A stretch of DNA of 64,000 nt from Perkinsela sp. pyNocScin1 (lineage: Eukaryota > Euglenozoa > Kinetoplastea > Prokinetoplastida > Perkinselidae): NCBI GenBank assembly GCA_964019655.1, contig CAXHTR010000001.1, forward strand, positions 124,001-188,000, written 5' to 3'. Positions within the stretch are counted from its first letter, which is position 1. Every line of letters begins with the position of its first letter. This document shows positions 26,505 through 37,379 of this stretch, piece after piece. Under the pieces are notes generated by a model. It was given only the letters and a program-made list of their open reading frames with translations, ran no database searches and was not told the origin of the DNA. Made by a program: the position numbers and the translations under genes.

Positions 26505-28166
26505 ATGCTTCACCTCTTGCATGCAGCCGACAGCATGCTGGGCCGCGCCGGCCTGGAATCGCTCAGCGACCAGACACGCATGGAGCTTTTGGTCGAAGGG
26601 CTCATAGAGGAATCACGCGATATTTTCCAAACCGCAAAAGGCGAATTTCGAGACATTGGCAGCTGGGACGGCGTGCAGTGCAATGCTGATGGTTCTGTGA
26701 TTGCTATCGAATGGGGCGATGCGGAAGTAATGGGCAGCCTCGCCTTCGAGTACCTTCCGCGAAATCTCACAGTGCTCGACGTTTCCAGCGATGATGCGAC
26801 GCACGGCTGCGACGAGGAAGTGCTCACTGGAACGCTCGATGCCGCAGCGCTCCCAAATTCGTTGAAAGAGTGCACTATACGCTACAACGCACTCTCCGGG
26901 TCCATTGATTTCACAGCCTTACCGGCTTCACTTGAAGTCTTCGATGCGGAAGATAATAATTTTACAGGCAGTGCAGACCTCAGCACCCTGCCAAAAAATC
27001 TCCGAGAGCTTCGAATATCCGAGAACAGTTTCTCGGGGAGTCTCGACTTGACGAAGCTCCCTGCGAATCTGAAGATTTTCGCCTGCGACGAGAACCAATT
27101 TTTTGGTAGTATCAGCGTCAGCCACCTCCCGAGCAGCCTGAAGCAAATATTTTTGCACGACAACCGCTTTGAAGGAGAAGTGCAGCTCGTGAATTTACCG
27201 GACAATCTCACCAGAATGACGCTCAGTGGCAACAAGCTGACAGGTGAGGTTTCGCTCACAAAGCTTCCCGACACCCTTGAGACGCTCGACCTCCAAGACA
27301 ATCAACTGTCGGGAAGCGTGTGCCTCACTTCGCTACCAAAGGGGCTGGAAGAGCTCAATCTCTCGAAAAATTGCCTGACAGGTGAAATCAACATGCGCAA
27401 TCTACCCGATGGCCTAACTCATCTGTACCTTAGCCGGAACAAATTCGAGGGCCAAATCGACTGGCACGCACTCCCAGAATTCCTCAGCAAGATTGAGCTC
27501 TGTCAGAACAAAATTTCAGGGAGCGTTGCCTTGTCGAACCTTCCAGGGAACCTCAGCACGTTTCGGCTCACAGAGAACCAGTGCACAGGGTCCATCGACT
27601 TGTGCTCGCTGCCTATGGTGCTGCTCGAGCTCTCGCTGGAAAAGAACAAGCTGGAGGGGTCATTGGATTTGACGAACCTGCCCGACTACCTCAGCGTGCT
27701 GAACCTCAGCGACAACGCCTTTACGGGGGAAATTCGTCTTGAAAACTTACCTACAGATCTGAACATGCTGATGCTCAGCGGTAACCAGCTGCGCGGGACG
27801 CTGGACCTAACAAATCTACCAAAGTGCTTAAGCACGCTCGACCTTTCACATAACAACTTTGCGGGGGAAGTTGATTTGACACACCTCTCAGTTATGATGT
27901 CTGAACTTCTGCTCAATGAAAACCGTTTGGAGGGGACCATCAACTACAAAGCAATTCCGCAGAGCCTCGAGATTCTGCTTGTAAAAGGGAACCGATTTGA
28001 GGGGGAGTGTCGAAATATCGGCGAAGCAAATGAGAGCGAAAGTGATGAGACATTAACCGAGACATCAAGCGAAAGTGATGAGACATCAGCCGAGACATCA
28101 AGCGAAACTGACGAGACGTCAGCCGAGACATCAAGCGAAACTGACGAGAGTTGTGGGGAGGAATGA
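26505..28166 (+). CDS. Large LRR protein with acidic repeat tail
   Basis: A 553-residue LRR protein, the longest in the window. A short leader (MLHLLHAADS) precedes a cap LSDQTRMELLVEGL (about 20-33) and a W-D-G-VQC motif (about 54-59). About 19 repeats run from about residue 75 to 510; those from about 245 on keep an exact 23-residue period with the form LTGEVSLTKLPDTLETLDLQ-x-N. The C-terminal tail (about 510-553) is an acidic Ser/Thr/Glu/Asp repeat with no membrane anchor. A surface or secreted binding role is plausible by analogy with kinetoplastid LRR surface proteins, but the short leader makes secretion uncertain. Confidence 0.85.
   Translation: MLHLLHAADSMLGRAGLESLSDQTRMELLVEGLIEESRDIFQTAKGEFRDIGSWDGVQCNADGSVIAIEWGDAEVMGSLAFEYLPRNLTVLDVSSDDATHGCDEEVLTGTLDAAALPNSLKECTIRYNALSGSIDFTALPASLEVFDAEDNNFTGSADLSTLPKNLRELRISENSFSGSLDLTKLPANLKIFACDENQFFGSISVSHLPSSLKQIFLHDNRFEGEVQLVNLPDNLTRMTLSGNKLTGEVSLTKLPDTLETLDLQDNQLSGSVCLTSLPKGLEELNLSKNCLTGEINMRNLPDGLTHLYLSRNKFEGQIDWHALPEFLSKIELCQNKISGSVALSNLPGNLSTFRLTENQCTGSIDLCSLPMVLLELSLEKNKLEGSLDLTNLPDYLSVLNLSDNAFTGEIRLENLPTDLNMLMLSGNQLRGTLDLTNLPKCLSTLDLSHNNFAGEVDLTHLSVMMSELLLNENRLEGTINYKAIPQSLEILLVKGNRFEGECRNIGEANESESDETLTETSSESDETSAETSSETDETSAETSSETDESCGEE
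28036..28150 (+). repeat. 33-bp tandem repeat encoding acidic SSE(S/T)DETSAET units
   Basis: Between three and four copies of a 33-base unit, all in frame, encode an 11-residue acidic motif at the end of the large LRR protein. Copies differ by few bases, so the repeat is young or kept uniform. Copy number is likely to vary between strains. Confidence 0.85.
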
Positions 28167-28508
28167 AATAGCCCACGGGTGCGCATGTAAGTATGATAGA
28201 GATGAAGCCCAGAAATTGATAGAAAATGTTTAACTTTTGTGCACTATAGTTGCACTTGATCGCGCGCATCGTTTCATTCTTCTCCAACCATTTCTACAAT
28301 TTACATGCACAAATACGTCTAGATAAACGTAGAGCAAGTCTGAGCAGTTGTCGCTATAGTAGTTTGCAGCGGCATAGCATTCTGAAGCATAAATGAAATC
28401 AAAAGATAAGAGCACAAACCCAATGCTCTGCTATTGTCGCCGAAAAGCACAAAGTCCATATTCCGTGAAGTCAGACTTCTTTTCAATTTTACCATTGCAC
28501 CTTATACA
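28167..28508. other. Intergenic region, nothing recognised
   Basis: A 342-base AT-rich gap between two LRR genes. It ends in a pyrimidine-rich stretch just before the ATG at 28,509. No ORF or RNA gene is supported. Confidence 0.4.
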
Positions 28509-29114
28509 ATGCTCGCACAGCTCCTCATCGCGACACTCTGTGCTGAGCCACAGCGAAGCCACCAGAGCTTACGCCACCTGAACTGCATGCTTCTGGAGCG
28601 CATGTTCGGCGTCCATGCGCACAACAGAATCGGTGGGGTTACTTTTACAAAGGACGCCATCACACGCATCGAGAACCTCGCGTACGACGATTTCGAGGCG
28701 AAAACGATCGACTTGCGGTGGGTGCCGCCGGCGGTGGAGCACCTTAGGTTGGCCAACCACATGGCGATTTCAGCGGTAGAAACGAGGATGTTGCCAAAGT
28801 GCTTGCAGTATTTTTCAGCGGTGCGCTGTGGCATCCCGGGCACTATAGACCTGATGCACCTGCCGCTATCGCTCACAGAACTGGACCTTAAGATGAATAA
28901 TATCTCGGGGACTGTGACACTCCTGGAGCTTCCGAGGGTACTCAAGGCAATAAATCTGAGCCAGAATAGGATAGAGGCAGTGCTAGCAGATGGACAAAAC
29001 ATTCCACAGGATATTGAACTTTTCCTATCGGACTCAGGTGAGCAAAAGGTGAAGTACATAGACATCGACGGGAGAGAAAGGCAGGCATTCAGCTGTATCA
29101 AGCGGGGCTTGTAG
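28509..29114 (+). CDS. Degenerate LRR protein lacking the family cap
   Basis: A 201-residue protein with a short hydrophobic leader (MLAQLLIATLCAE) and three or four recognisable LRR units (for example LPLSLTELDLKMNNISGTVTL near 122-142). The SDQARME-type cap of other members is missing, and the region after the leader is unrelated. It is the last host gene before the transposon island. It may be a decaying copy, or a truncated functional variant. A longer frame upstream of 28,509 crosses the likely splice signal. Confidence 0.65.
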   Translation: MLAQLLIATLCAEPQRSHQSLRHLNCMLLERMFGVHAHNRIGGVTFTKDAITRIENLAYDDFEAKTIDLRWVPPAVEHLRLANHMAISAVETRMLPKCLQYFSAVRCGIPGTIDLMHLPLSLTELDLKMNNISGTVTLLELPRVLKAINLSQNRIEAVLADGQNIPQDIELFLSDSGEQKVKYIDIDGRERQAFSCIKRGL

Positions 29115-29799
29115 AGTTCAGTCTCTGACTGACTGGCGCAGTCGCATGAGCCTTATATTTTTCATAGCCTCTGTGATCTGGCTAGGACGGCACGGCGCTC
29201 GTCTTTGAGTTCTCAACTTTTTTAATTTAGCGATGCTGCAGTGAGCCATTTCATGCGAGAAATGTGTGACGGTGGACCGGTTAGCACCAATCAGGGTGTG
29301 GTTGTGAAATGTTTCCATAGAGACAGGTGAGAAAATAGAGAAGCTTCAAAAGAAGCGCTGCGAATGGGAGGGTGATACAATGACTGGTCAGAAGAATAAT
29401 GAAATCATCTCTGTCAAATAGAGATGTCGATCTGCAGACAGCTGGTACAGCTTCAAGTGGGATTTCAAAGGTCGCACGCCATACATCCGACCATCATCGT
29501 CACATCTGCGCAACATAGCAAGATTCTCCAATTTGAAGGGAAGCTGAAGCCTTCGCCTTGGCATGTTCCTGAAAAGAGACCTTTCAGGCCGAGGTTGGGT
29601 ACAGGGCTTCCTCCAGAAGAGGTCCTCGTTACGTCGATGTACACGGCCTTACGTGAGAGAATACACTTCCCGAGAAGACATGTTACAGGGCCAAATTATA
29701 AGCCCATCGCGTTGTCAGGTGCCGGCATTCACTCTGCACGTCGCACGCCACAGTTTTGAATATTTGCGTTTTTCACTGGCAGACCCTAGTCGGCTAGGT
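29115..29799. other. Left margin of the transposon island
   Basis: No gene is visible. This stretch holds an inverted copy of a motif found elsewhere in the island (29,365-29,389, GGGAGGGTGA) and one copy of the AGAATACAsTTCCCGAG-type motif (29,653-29,676). These suggest that foreign sequence begins at about 29.3 kb. Confidence 0.5.
29365..29389 (+). repeat. Inverted copy of the hairpin-repeat end motif
   Basis: This 25-base stretch reads TGGGAGGGTGA then a spacer then TGACTGGTC. On the other strand it matches the ends of the repeat copies at 41,877-41,903, 47,064-47,090 and 50,575-50,599. It is the only inverted copy I found, near the left limit of the island, so it may mark an element terminus. 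Confidence 0.5.
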
Positions 29800-30705
29800 C
29801 TATAGCTGGCGACCTCCAAGTTCGATGCACTTTCTGAGGCGACTATTGAAGCACGCGACAAGGCCATTCGTATTATCGCTTGATAGTCCTGTGAAACGCC
29901 ACTTCACAGCCTTATAAAGAATTTCTATGCTCTTCTTGTTCTTTAGCTGATCGAAATCTTCATGCTCTTCGAGTCGACGCTTGAGCTCTGCCCACAAATT
30001 CTCGATGACGTTGAGATCAGGGCTTTTCGCTGGCCAATATCCAAGGAGACGAAGGCCAAATCGAGCGAGTAGATCCCGTACCTGGTTGTTCTTAGGCCCG
30101 TGGACTGGGCAATTATCCTGTACAATGATGGGATTAATGCGTTCTGATTCAGAGCGTCCCTCGTTGTATTTGTTATAGTACTTCGTTATGGCGGCTATAA
30201 AGCGCTCATGAAGCATATCGATATAATTCTTGAGTCTCGTGGTACCTGGCTCATGCTCAAGAAACGCATCCAGGTTCACAAGAAACTTAAACCCACCACC
30301 ACCAATTGCCCCAAACACCTTTACATGAGCCGAACCACGAACATGACGACGTACCGATGGCTGCTCGTTCTTTCGGCACATTTCATATCGAGGACCATCA
30401 GTGGCGCGGGCAGGGGACTCGTCGAAAAAGCAAAGATGCCGCAAAACTTCATGCTTGTCAACGAGTTCCTTGCAAAATTTCATGCCGCCCTCGCACCACG
30501 TTAGTCCATCTTTCTGGCCTGGATCGATTCCGGTCGGGCACTTCTTACGAGCAAAGCCGAGATCTGATACGTCGTTTGATACTGACCGCCGTCCAGTTGT
30601 GATCCCAGGGTGTTCTCGCTCGATTATTCGGAAGATCTTGCAAGCGTTGGTCTGCTTGTCCGTTTCACAGTGGTGCAGTACAACTTTCTGACGACGTTTC
30701 TTATT
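29800..30705 (-). pseudogene. IS630/Tc1-mariner-like transposase
   Basis: The best-preserved transposase of the window. From the ATG at 30,483 it encodes 227 residues; the frame stays open upstream to a TAG at about 30,706, adding a helix-turn-helix-like segment. The DDE triad is visible: FFDES, QDNCPVH and SPDLNVIENLW, with 37 residues between the second Asp and the Glu. These are signatures of the IS630/Tc1-mariner superfamily. The in-frame stop upstream suggests N-terminal loss, but the catalytic core is intact. I did not find a clear inverted-repeat pair. Confidence 0.8.
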
Positions 30706-31757
30706 TTCCTACTGTGGTGCTCGTGGGCACGCAGTGATTTCCCTCGCAGTCTCTGATTCTCTGTCGTTTACATCCGATATTTCTTGAGAAGTTTTCGATA
30801 ATTGAAAACCGTCTGTCTCGTCATGCTTCGTTACTTCCGGCTTCGAAAGCGGATTCGGTACAGATGTGTCTTCGCCACGCCTTCAACGTACAAGGCCGTG
30901 CATCTGCGCATTTTCACCGACTCTCTTACCCTTCATGATGATACAAAATATTCACAACTTCATACGTTGCTGTGATGACAACCCATGCACCACTCTGAGT
31001 GGAATATTCTTGTCCTCTTTAGTAAAGATAATGCGTCGATCATTTTTTGAACCTTTGGTTCACCTAGAGGTGGGAGAATGCAGTTCCCGAGATAGCAACG
31101 CGCTGGGCTCGCCATTGGCGAAGGAAATAATCACGATAGACTGTATAGAGAACTGGATAGACTTTATATAGAAGCGCAAAATCGGCTCAATCACTGCGCC
31201 TTGGTCCATCGGTGGACACTTTCCTGATGATATGCCCCATCTAGCAATGGTTTCGCTTGATATTCAGGATGCCCTTCTGCAGCATGCCGTGGTCGAACCG
31301 CATTTCTAGCGTCATTTCTTTTAAAGAGATGCAGGATAACATGCGCTGCACAGTCTAAGCGATGAGAGAAATGATTCGTCCTTGCTCCTCGCACTTGCTC
31401 TTCAAAGATTGCAATGCATGAGATCAGTAAATTCGGCAAGATTCACGGGTGTGAATTTAAAATGCGAAAAAATTGTGAAAACAAATTGCGGGGGATACAG
31501 GTCTTGTTTGGTCGTTGGGCGACACAAAGTCTTCATGACTGAAAGCTGTAAGAGCTTGTTGATTTTCTGCTGGACGCATTTGTTTATAAGATCATTCCCA
31601 GCCCGAGAGCTCCATGCCGTAATTAGATTCCGTCGTGGAATCAATATGTGCGCAAATCGTATCTGTAAATGTCCGCAGAGAAGGTTAAGCTAAGATGCCA
31701 GATCCACCGGAACCGTCTCCGTCGTCCCAGCGATATTTCTCGCGAAGATTATTCAGT
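30706..31757. other. Gene-free part of the island
   Basis: Decayed sequence. The 5' part on the minus strand probably holds the eroded N-terminal region of the IS630-like transposase. One copy of the island motif GGGAGAATGCAGTTCCCGAG-like lies at 31,070-31,092, directly after a small inverted repeat GAACC-TTT-GGTTC. Nothing else is recognised. Confidence 0.4.
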
Positions 31758-32835
31758 TCATCTATCAGATCGTAATCTGGGAAGTAATCCGTCTCCCCTG
31801 CTCTTCAGCTTCATCTTCTTCAAGCGAGCGAAGAAGCTCTGTAGCTTTGCGATGCGCTCTCGAGCGACATGGGGTTCCGCCTGCATGTCCGTTCCGAAGT
31901 CGCTAGCGCACGTTAGGCCGCCAAGGGCAACTGGCATGGGGACGTGGTTGATGTCGTCCTCACACTGCTGAACCGCCTCGTCAAACACCAAATTGAAAGC
32001 GGCGCCTCACCAAGCGGTTCTTGTTTTCAACAAGACCTTTTTCCTGCGGTTTGCCAGGCCGCGTGTAATAACACTTGCACCCGATGTTGGCTTGAAGGAG
32101 TGGCCAATCCGAGAACTCCATCCCGTTGTCCATCGTCAGAGTGTGGACGCGCAGGCCAACGAGAATTTCAATAATCGCCCACATAGCCTCCTCCGCGGTC
32201 TTTGCCTTCAGTCGCCGGAGGTGAATTTTCCGGGACGTGCGGTCTACGACATTCAGAAGAAAACTTTTGTTTCCTTTGCCGCAGATAAGATCTGCCTCAT
32301 AATCCCCGAGGCGCTCGCGATTATTCGCTTCAGCGCATCGCGTCTCAATGCCCTTGAGATGGCGATCTCTGATCTTAGATTTAGGCTGGCGTCCGCGAGG
32401 TGCCTTGGCGTAATGAAGCAACTTCCATGCTCGGAGGCCACGTCTACCTCGACGGTAGTCAATCCATATCCACCGATATATGGACTTTCCCGAATACTTA
32501 CTATTGTGCACCCGTTCGAGCATTAAAGACGCCTCACCAGGGGTGTACTTGTTGTCTTCCGGGTATCCAAGAGCCAAGCCCCTGCGATGTTCGTCCTTGT
32601 CCATACGACTCCGGGGGACTGAGTTCTGTAGTCTCGCTCTCGCTGTTGCGATAGCAGCGGCGAACGGTCTAGGCGTGCGTCCCCCGAAATCAGGCTGCGT
32701 GTACGTACACGCACATCCGATCGAAGCATCGAGGATTTCCCGTTCTGCGAGCTGAATGCCGCTCACGCACCATATCCAAGGTATGGAGCTTGTGGGTTTG
32801 ACGATTGCAAGGCGAACGTTCGCAGGCACCGGCAC
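31758..32835 (-). pseudogene. IS30-like transposase, frameshifted
   Basis: A long minus-strand frame (31,981-32,835) with an IS30-type layout: KYTPGEASLML and a helix-turn-helix-like GKSIYRWIW, then RLGDYEADLICGK (first catalytic Asp), MDNGMEF (second Asp) and KGLVENKNRL (Glu), with 33 residues between second Asp and Glu. The frame is then shifted near 31,985, and the next frame continues with VFDEAVQQCEDDINHVPMPVALGGLT, matching the IS30 C-terminal INxRPRxxLG region. No ATG begins the long frame. All three catalytic residues remain. Confidence 0.8.
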
Positions 32836-33075
32836 ACTTCTCCGCTCGATGGAGACATGGTCAGTCGCTTTATCACTCTCCCACTGTTTTTTTCAAGGAA
32901 GATTAGCTCCAGTTAAAATTCCAAATAAGATTCAGGCTCTCTCTATGCGAAAATCTCTGCGTTTCACTAGCGGGGTGCACCTATTCCATTTATTTGTGCG
33001 ACAAGCGCAGACAAGCGTCAAATCGTACGATTTGAACTTCTTTTAATGAAGCTCAAAGATTCGATAAGCGGATCA

Positions 33076-34182
33076 TCAAGTTCGATAAGCGGCATAAGTA
33101 TCAATGACTTTACCCAAATCTTCAGGCAATTTTTCAATGCCAGTGCCTGTCGATGAAGCATGCAGTGCATGAACGCAGATCTCAAAGCGCCTTGAATTCA
33201 GGCGTGCTGCCTGAATGCCTTCTTCACGCTGGTATTTCTCGCTTGAGTGGCCTTCCTGATGATGCATTCAAGGAGAAATGGCGATATACATGTGCGCTTG
33301 AACTGTGCGTCGGATTGTCGAAAAGTTTCATCCCAAACAGTATTTACGTGATGTCTGAGTTCTTCTTCCTGCAGAGCCCATACAAACCGTTGTCCTTCCC
33401 TTCAGGACATGTGCAGTATCTCAGCACAACGAAGAAACTTTTGTTTTAGGGATGTTATTATCGCTGAGAAACTTTTCAAGAATTTCCATCAAGGCTGCAG
33501 CCTTTCCACCAGTTTCCAGCGGCTCGCAAAACAAAAGCTGCCCCCTAACCTCATCACCATCGGTGTACCTGACATATGCGACAAGCTGACGAATGCCTGC
33601 AGCGTCTGTCGACTCGTCGAGCTGAATGCTGATTTTGTCGGGAGATGCGAGAATGGCTGGTTTGATTTTCGACAGCGCATATTCGGCTTTGTCCTCCATG
33701 TACCGGTGCATCGAATCGTTGCTAACAGGAATGGCGTCGAGTCTTTCAAGAAGGCTTGGGTCTTTCAATCATGCCAGTATCTCCTTCGTGCACGGGAGCC
33801 AAAGCTTCTCTGCTGCTGTGTGAGGCAGATTATTCTTTGCTAGATGCTTAGCGATGATGGAAGCAGCATTTTCAGCCCTTTTGCGATCCACGCCGAACCC
33901 CATACTAGAAAGCGTGTTTCACTTCTGCCACAAGTCCAAATTTTTGTTCAGCTCTTTCTCCGCTGTGTCCTGCTTTCCGAGGTGAAACGTTGCGAAGTGA
34001 CCCTTAAGCTTTGATTCACGCATCGAGTGCTCTGATAGGCCCATCGGACAGGGGACAGTTTCAGATATTTCTTTGTTTTCATGAAAAACTGAAAGTCTGC
34101 AGCCCAGTGTCTGAAGCACGGTACGAAGCAAGTTGAAGTTATCATTGCGAGGCGGGTAGCGGATTCTCGCCTGCTGGTGCAC
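33076..34182 (-). pseudogene. hAT (ZBED-like) transposase, broken
   Basis: Three successive minus-strand frames spell a ZBED5-type hAT transposase. At 33,919-34,182 there is a BED-like zinc-finger remnant (ESKLKGHFATFH). At 33,421-33,768 the catalytic core keeps IQLDESTDAAGIRQLVAYVRY. At 33,076-33,267 a later segment (VHALHAS...LPEDLGKVIDTY) matches the region after the HCxxH motif. Frameshifts and stops separate them. The C-terminal dimerisation region is missing. Confidence 0.75.
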
Positions 34183-34198
34183 AGCGGCTTTGATGGGG

Positions 34199-34886
34199 CT
34201 AAAGTCTTGGGCTGTACCTGCGGACTCTCGGAGTTAGGAGCAAACAAAAGCTCACATTCATGGTCTTTCTTTTTCGAGTGGCCACTTGTGTGCTTCTATT
34301 ACTTCTAGCCAATGATTCCAAAACAGCCATGCATGCGTCCACCTGCCCTTTTTCTTTGGGTTTGCCCGGGTGGCAAAAGTATATCGGAGCACCAATCTTT
34401 TCGGAAATCTCGACATGTGACGCATTCTCACTCCCATTGTCACAGGTGAGCGTCAATACCTTTTTGCCACGAAGAATGCGAACGACGTTACGCTCCATCA
34501 CGTCCTTATTTTTCGTGTTCTTTGTGGCAATACAAACGTTCCGTGACTTGCGCTCGACAATCACAAGTGCGTATCCCTTCGAGCCGTGCATCAGGTCCAT
34601 TTCATAGTCACAGAAGCGCTGGTGTCTGAAGAGAATATTTTTTTTTTTACGATCGGGTCCCGGTGCTTATCAAACGGCTTCTTATCCGCGGAGTGGTGGT
34701 ATAGTTTCCGCGCTTGTCCTTTTTCTTGAGAATGGGATGAGTCTTCCACCGCCCTTTGTTGACGTGGTATCGCTTTTTGTCTCTTTCTACGAATCGGTAC
34801 ATATTACTTATTTTTAAGTCGCCCGATGGGCGATGGCTTCTCAGAGAACTCCTGCGTTCTCGAGTAGCGCGGAATGCATTCGTCAA
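34199..34886 (-). pseudogene. IS30-like transposase, two frames, catalytic Glu replaced
   Basis: The minus-strand frame 34,199-34,600 carries MDLMHGSKGYALVIVERKSR (first Asp) and LTCDNGSENASHVEI (second Asp), then HPGKPKEKGQVDACMAVLE. The IS30 catalytic Glu position, 34 residues after the second Asp, is Asp here. The separate frame 34,647-34,886 seems to be the preceding helix region. It sits directly upstream of the hAT copy at 33.1-34.2 kb. Confidence 0.7.
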
Positions 34887-34889
34887 TGA

Positions 34890-35140
34890 AGACGAAGTGG
34901 TGTGTAGCTTGCCGCTGTGAAGCCTCCTCCTACACCTGCTTGAGGGTCACCGTGGTACGAGTTCACGTCAAAAATGAAACAGAACCAGCCATGAGCGATC
35001 GCGCCAAAAACATGACAACTTAACGTCCATCGAGGATTCCTCCGAGCTGTTGGCTTTTCCACCTTGGAACACCACTCAAGCTTGTTGCCATCAAGGCAGC
35101 GCAGAATGCACTCGTCAACAAACGCGAATCGGCATTAGTC
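34890..35140 (-). pseudogene. IS630-like transposase fragment
   Basis: Read on the minus strand, this short stretch begins AFVDECILRCLDGNKLEW and continues with a frame break into GAIAHGWFCFIFDVNSYHG. The FVDE and GAI-x-HG motifs resemble the first catalytic segment of IS630/Tc1-type transposases. No second or third catalytic segment follows because the IS30-like copy lies downstream. A truncated remnant only. Confidence 0.5.
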
Positions 35141-35156
35141 AAAGTTCTTCCATTCT

Positions 35157-36155
35157 CTAGCAAGCTTCAGGCGCATCCTCTTCCAGTAGCTCACGCCTTT
35201 GAATGGCGTGAGACGCACGCAGCCTTCGTAGTAGTTTGGACGGCGACCGTTCTGGACTTGAGAGTACACAGTGTTGTTCATCACGTCGTCGAGGACCTCG
35301 ATGTACGCGCTCATCCGTAAGGTTTGCGAAGCTTGTGCCTTTCTTGAGGAACCGCCGACGAATTTCTTTGATCAGGCGCTCGACGCTTCCCTTTTGCCAT
35401 GGGGCGTACGGCTGGCATTTACCTGAGGTGCACCACAGAGCTTCGTTTACATCCGGATGGACGAAGAACGCCGTGCCATTGTCGTAAGTGATTCGAACAC
35501 ATTTATAGCCATAAAGCTTGAATACGATCGCCTTTCTGACCATGCTCTTGGTCTTAAAGGGAACATACTTCAGCCAGCATCTCCGGCGATATCGACAAAT
35601 CATCACGAATGTGTGCCCTGAAATCCGAGAACCAGCCATAAGATCTGCTTCGATGTAGCCATACGCTGTGCGTGTGTGCAGAGGACGTGGTCACTCATTC
35701 TCGACCCGGTTCGGGTCTTGCGGGGCACGAGCTGCGCGCCGCTGCTGATTGCGCCGGTGCGCGAACATCGGGAGGTACTCGTGGAGCGATCCGCCTCGCT
35801 CTGCGTCTTTCAGAATATGACGATAGATAAGACGATAAGAAACTTCGCGCAGGTGCGGGTGATCTAGTTGGAAGTTCGTCGAAATCTGTGAAGGTGTCAT
35901 ACCATCTTTCAGAGCTTCCTCAGCAGCCTCACGAAGCTCAGGGAACTTCTCAAGCTTCCGCAAAAGCTGGTTGGCTGCGTTCGTCTCGGCGCGAAGGCGT
36001 GCTATCACGGCGCTGTATGCTTAATTCATCGCAATTTCCGTGGCTACGCCTGAAGGGCTGCGCCCAATGGCACGCGCGATTCCTCTGCCTGACACATTAC
36101 GTCGTAGCATACGCCCAATCCGGCGCCTCTCCTGTATGGTGTATCGATTAGCCAT
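35157..36155 (-). pseudogene. IS30-like transposase, most complete copy, HTH to DDE
   Basis: Three minus-strand frames together give a whole IS30-family transposase. The N-terminus from the ATG at 36,155 has the HTH (ERRRIGRMLRR...ARAIGRSPSGVATEI), a near-textbook IS30 HTH_38. The second frame (35,691-36,008) has the second HTH (VSYRLIYRHIL) and GGSLHEYL. The third holds YIEADLM (first Asp, spanning the break at about 35,650), TYDNGTAF (second Asp) and APWQKGSVERLIKEI (Glu), with exactly 33 residues between the last two. Two frame breaks, near 36,010 and 35,690, inactivate it. I see no inverted-repeat ends. Confidence 0.85.
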
Positions 36156-36230
36156 TGTCTTAAAAATAACGTCAAAAAAAAAGGAAAATGGGTGTTCGAA
36201 GTCGGTAACAAAACCTTTTTGCACTCTCAA

Positions 36231-36566
36231 TCAAAAGCTTTGATGCAAAAGCAGCCCAGCATATTGGACAACCCATGAAGCATTCACGGTCCCTCGCAGC
36301 GCTCCTCCATCGCTGACAGAGGAATCAAACAATGCGAGAATGATTAGCAAGGTGCAGTGGCTCAGCACTCTTTGCGCCAGCCTGTCAATCACGTGCGAGT
36401 GCACTTCTTCGATGGGATTCAATTCAGGGCTGTATGGCTTATGCATTTCCATTCGTTGAAGCGCCAGATCGAGCTCTGCACTCACATTACTCTTTGTGAA
36501 GAAGTGCTCGAAGCTCATAGGAGGAGTTTCAGCTCCAGTATAGCAGAAGGATAGGGGCCATATCAT
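36231..36566 (-). pseudogene. IS630/Tc1-like transposase C-terminal fragment
   Basis: A 111-codon minus-strand frame containing MHKPYSPELNPIEEVHSHVI, the third catalytic segment (Glu) of IS630/Tc1-mariner transposases. The first two catalytic segments are not seen upstream. It lies next to the 5' end of the most complete IS30-like copy, whose insertion may have caused the break. Confidence 0.65.
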
Positions 36567-36647
36567 CTCTGATTACATCTGCCACGGTGCGAATTCACGA
36601 AGCCTTTCCATCGTCATTCAGGCACATGTAAGATCCCAGAGTACTCT

Positions 36648-37379
36648 TCATTCAGAATGAATTTTAGGGCCCGTGACGACCGGGACCATATAGCGAAAGC
36701 TCCACTCAGACACCACCAGCACCGCTCCTGAATGCACAGCGCCGATCATCGTATCGGCTTCCATATCCCCGAAGCGAGAGCGATTATTTATTTCTTCTGG
36801 GTGGTCTTTGACTCTCTTGGGATCACCACCGACCGATGGTGCACTTCTACTTCCGTCTTGCAGCAGCCGGGTTACTTCGTTTCGGACGTTTGAGCGAATC
36901 AAGCGATGTGCGAGCCAATTATGGAGGATTGACCCACGCATGAACTCACGCTTCACCCAGTCGTTTATGGTTTTCGGGACCATCTTCTCAGGAATATTCA
37001 GATATTTGTACCTTTCTTCCTTGCGGAATTTCTGGAGAATGACGTTGGCGCTCGCGTTCTCGAACATCAGGAAAAGAACCTCAAATATCACGTGTGGATG
37101 GCTCTCCATATATTGTTTGCGACCACGGTTTGACTTCTTTTCATCGGAGAACTCCTGCGCTTTCTGAGCGACACATGTCGCTCTCTTACCCTACTTTCCA
37201 CGGTTCTCTCGCAGCTTGATGGTCTGACGAGTGCACTCGATCCCCGGGCGAATGAGAGTGACAGCTTTCGCTATTTCGTCATCAGACAGATGCTGATTTT
37301 GCTGAATCACCAGCCTCTCCCGCATGTCCAGCTCAGTGTACGAGTCAGTTTGCTCTCGGTCGTTTGGGTTGATCGTCAT
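36648..37379 (-). pseudogene. IS30-like transposase, N-terminal half
   Basis: Frame 36,648-37,109 reads like IS30 up to the first catalytic segment: NRSRFGDMEADTMIGAVHSGAVLVVSEWSFRYMV. Frame 37,191-37,379 upstream contains a possible HTH (HLSDDEIAKAVTLIRPGIECTRQTIKL). The rest of the catalytic core is absent; the sequence stops being similar after about 36,650, where the IS630-like fragment is found. Confidence 0.7.

Noticed and set aside
32523-33449. Several plus-strand frames in the transposon island
   Set aside because: None shows a motif; the opposite strand carries IS30 or hAT catalytic signatures at the same places.
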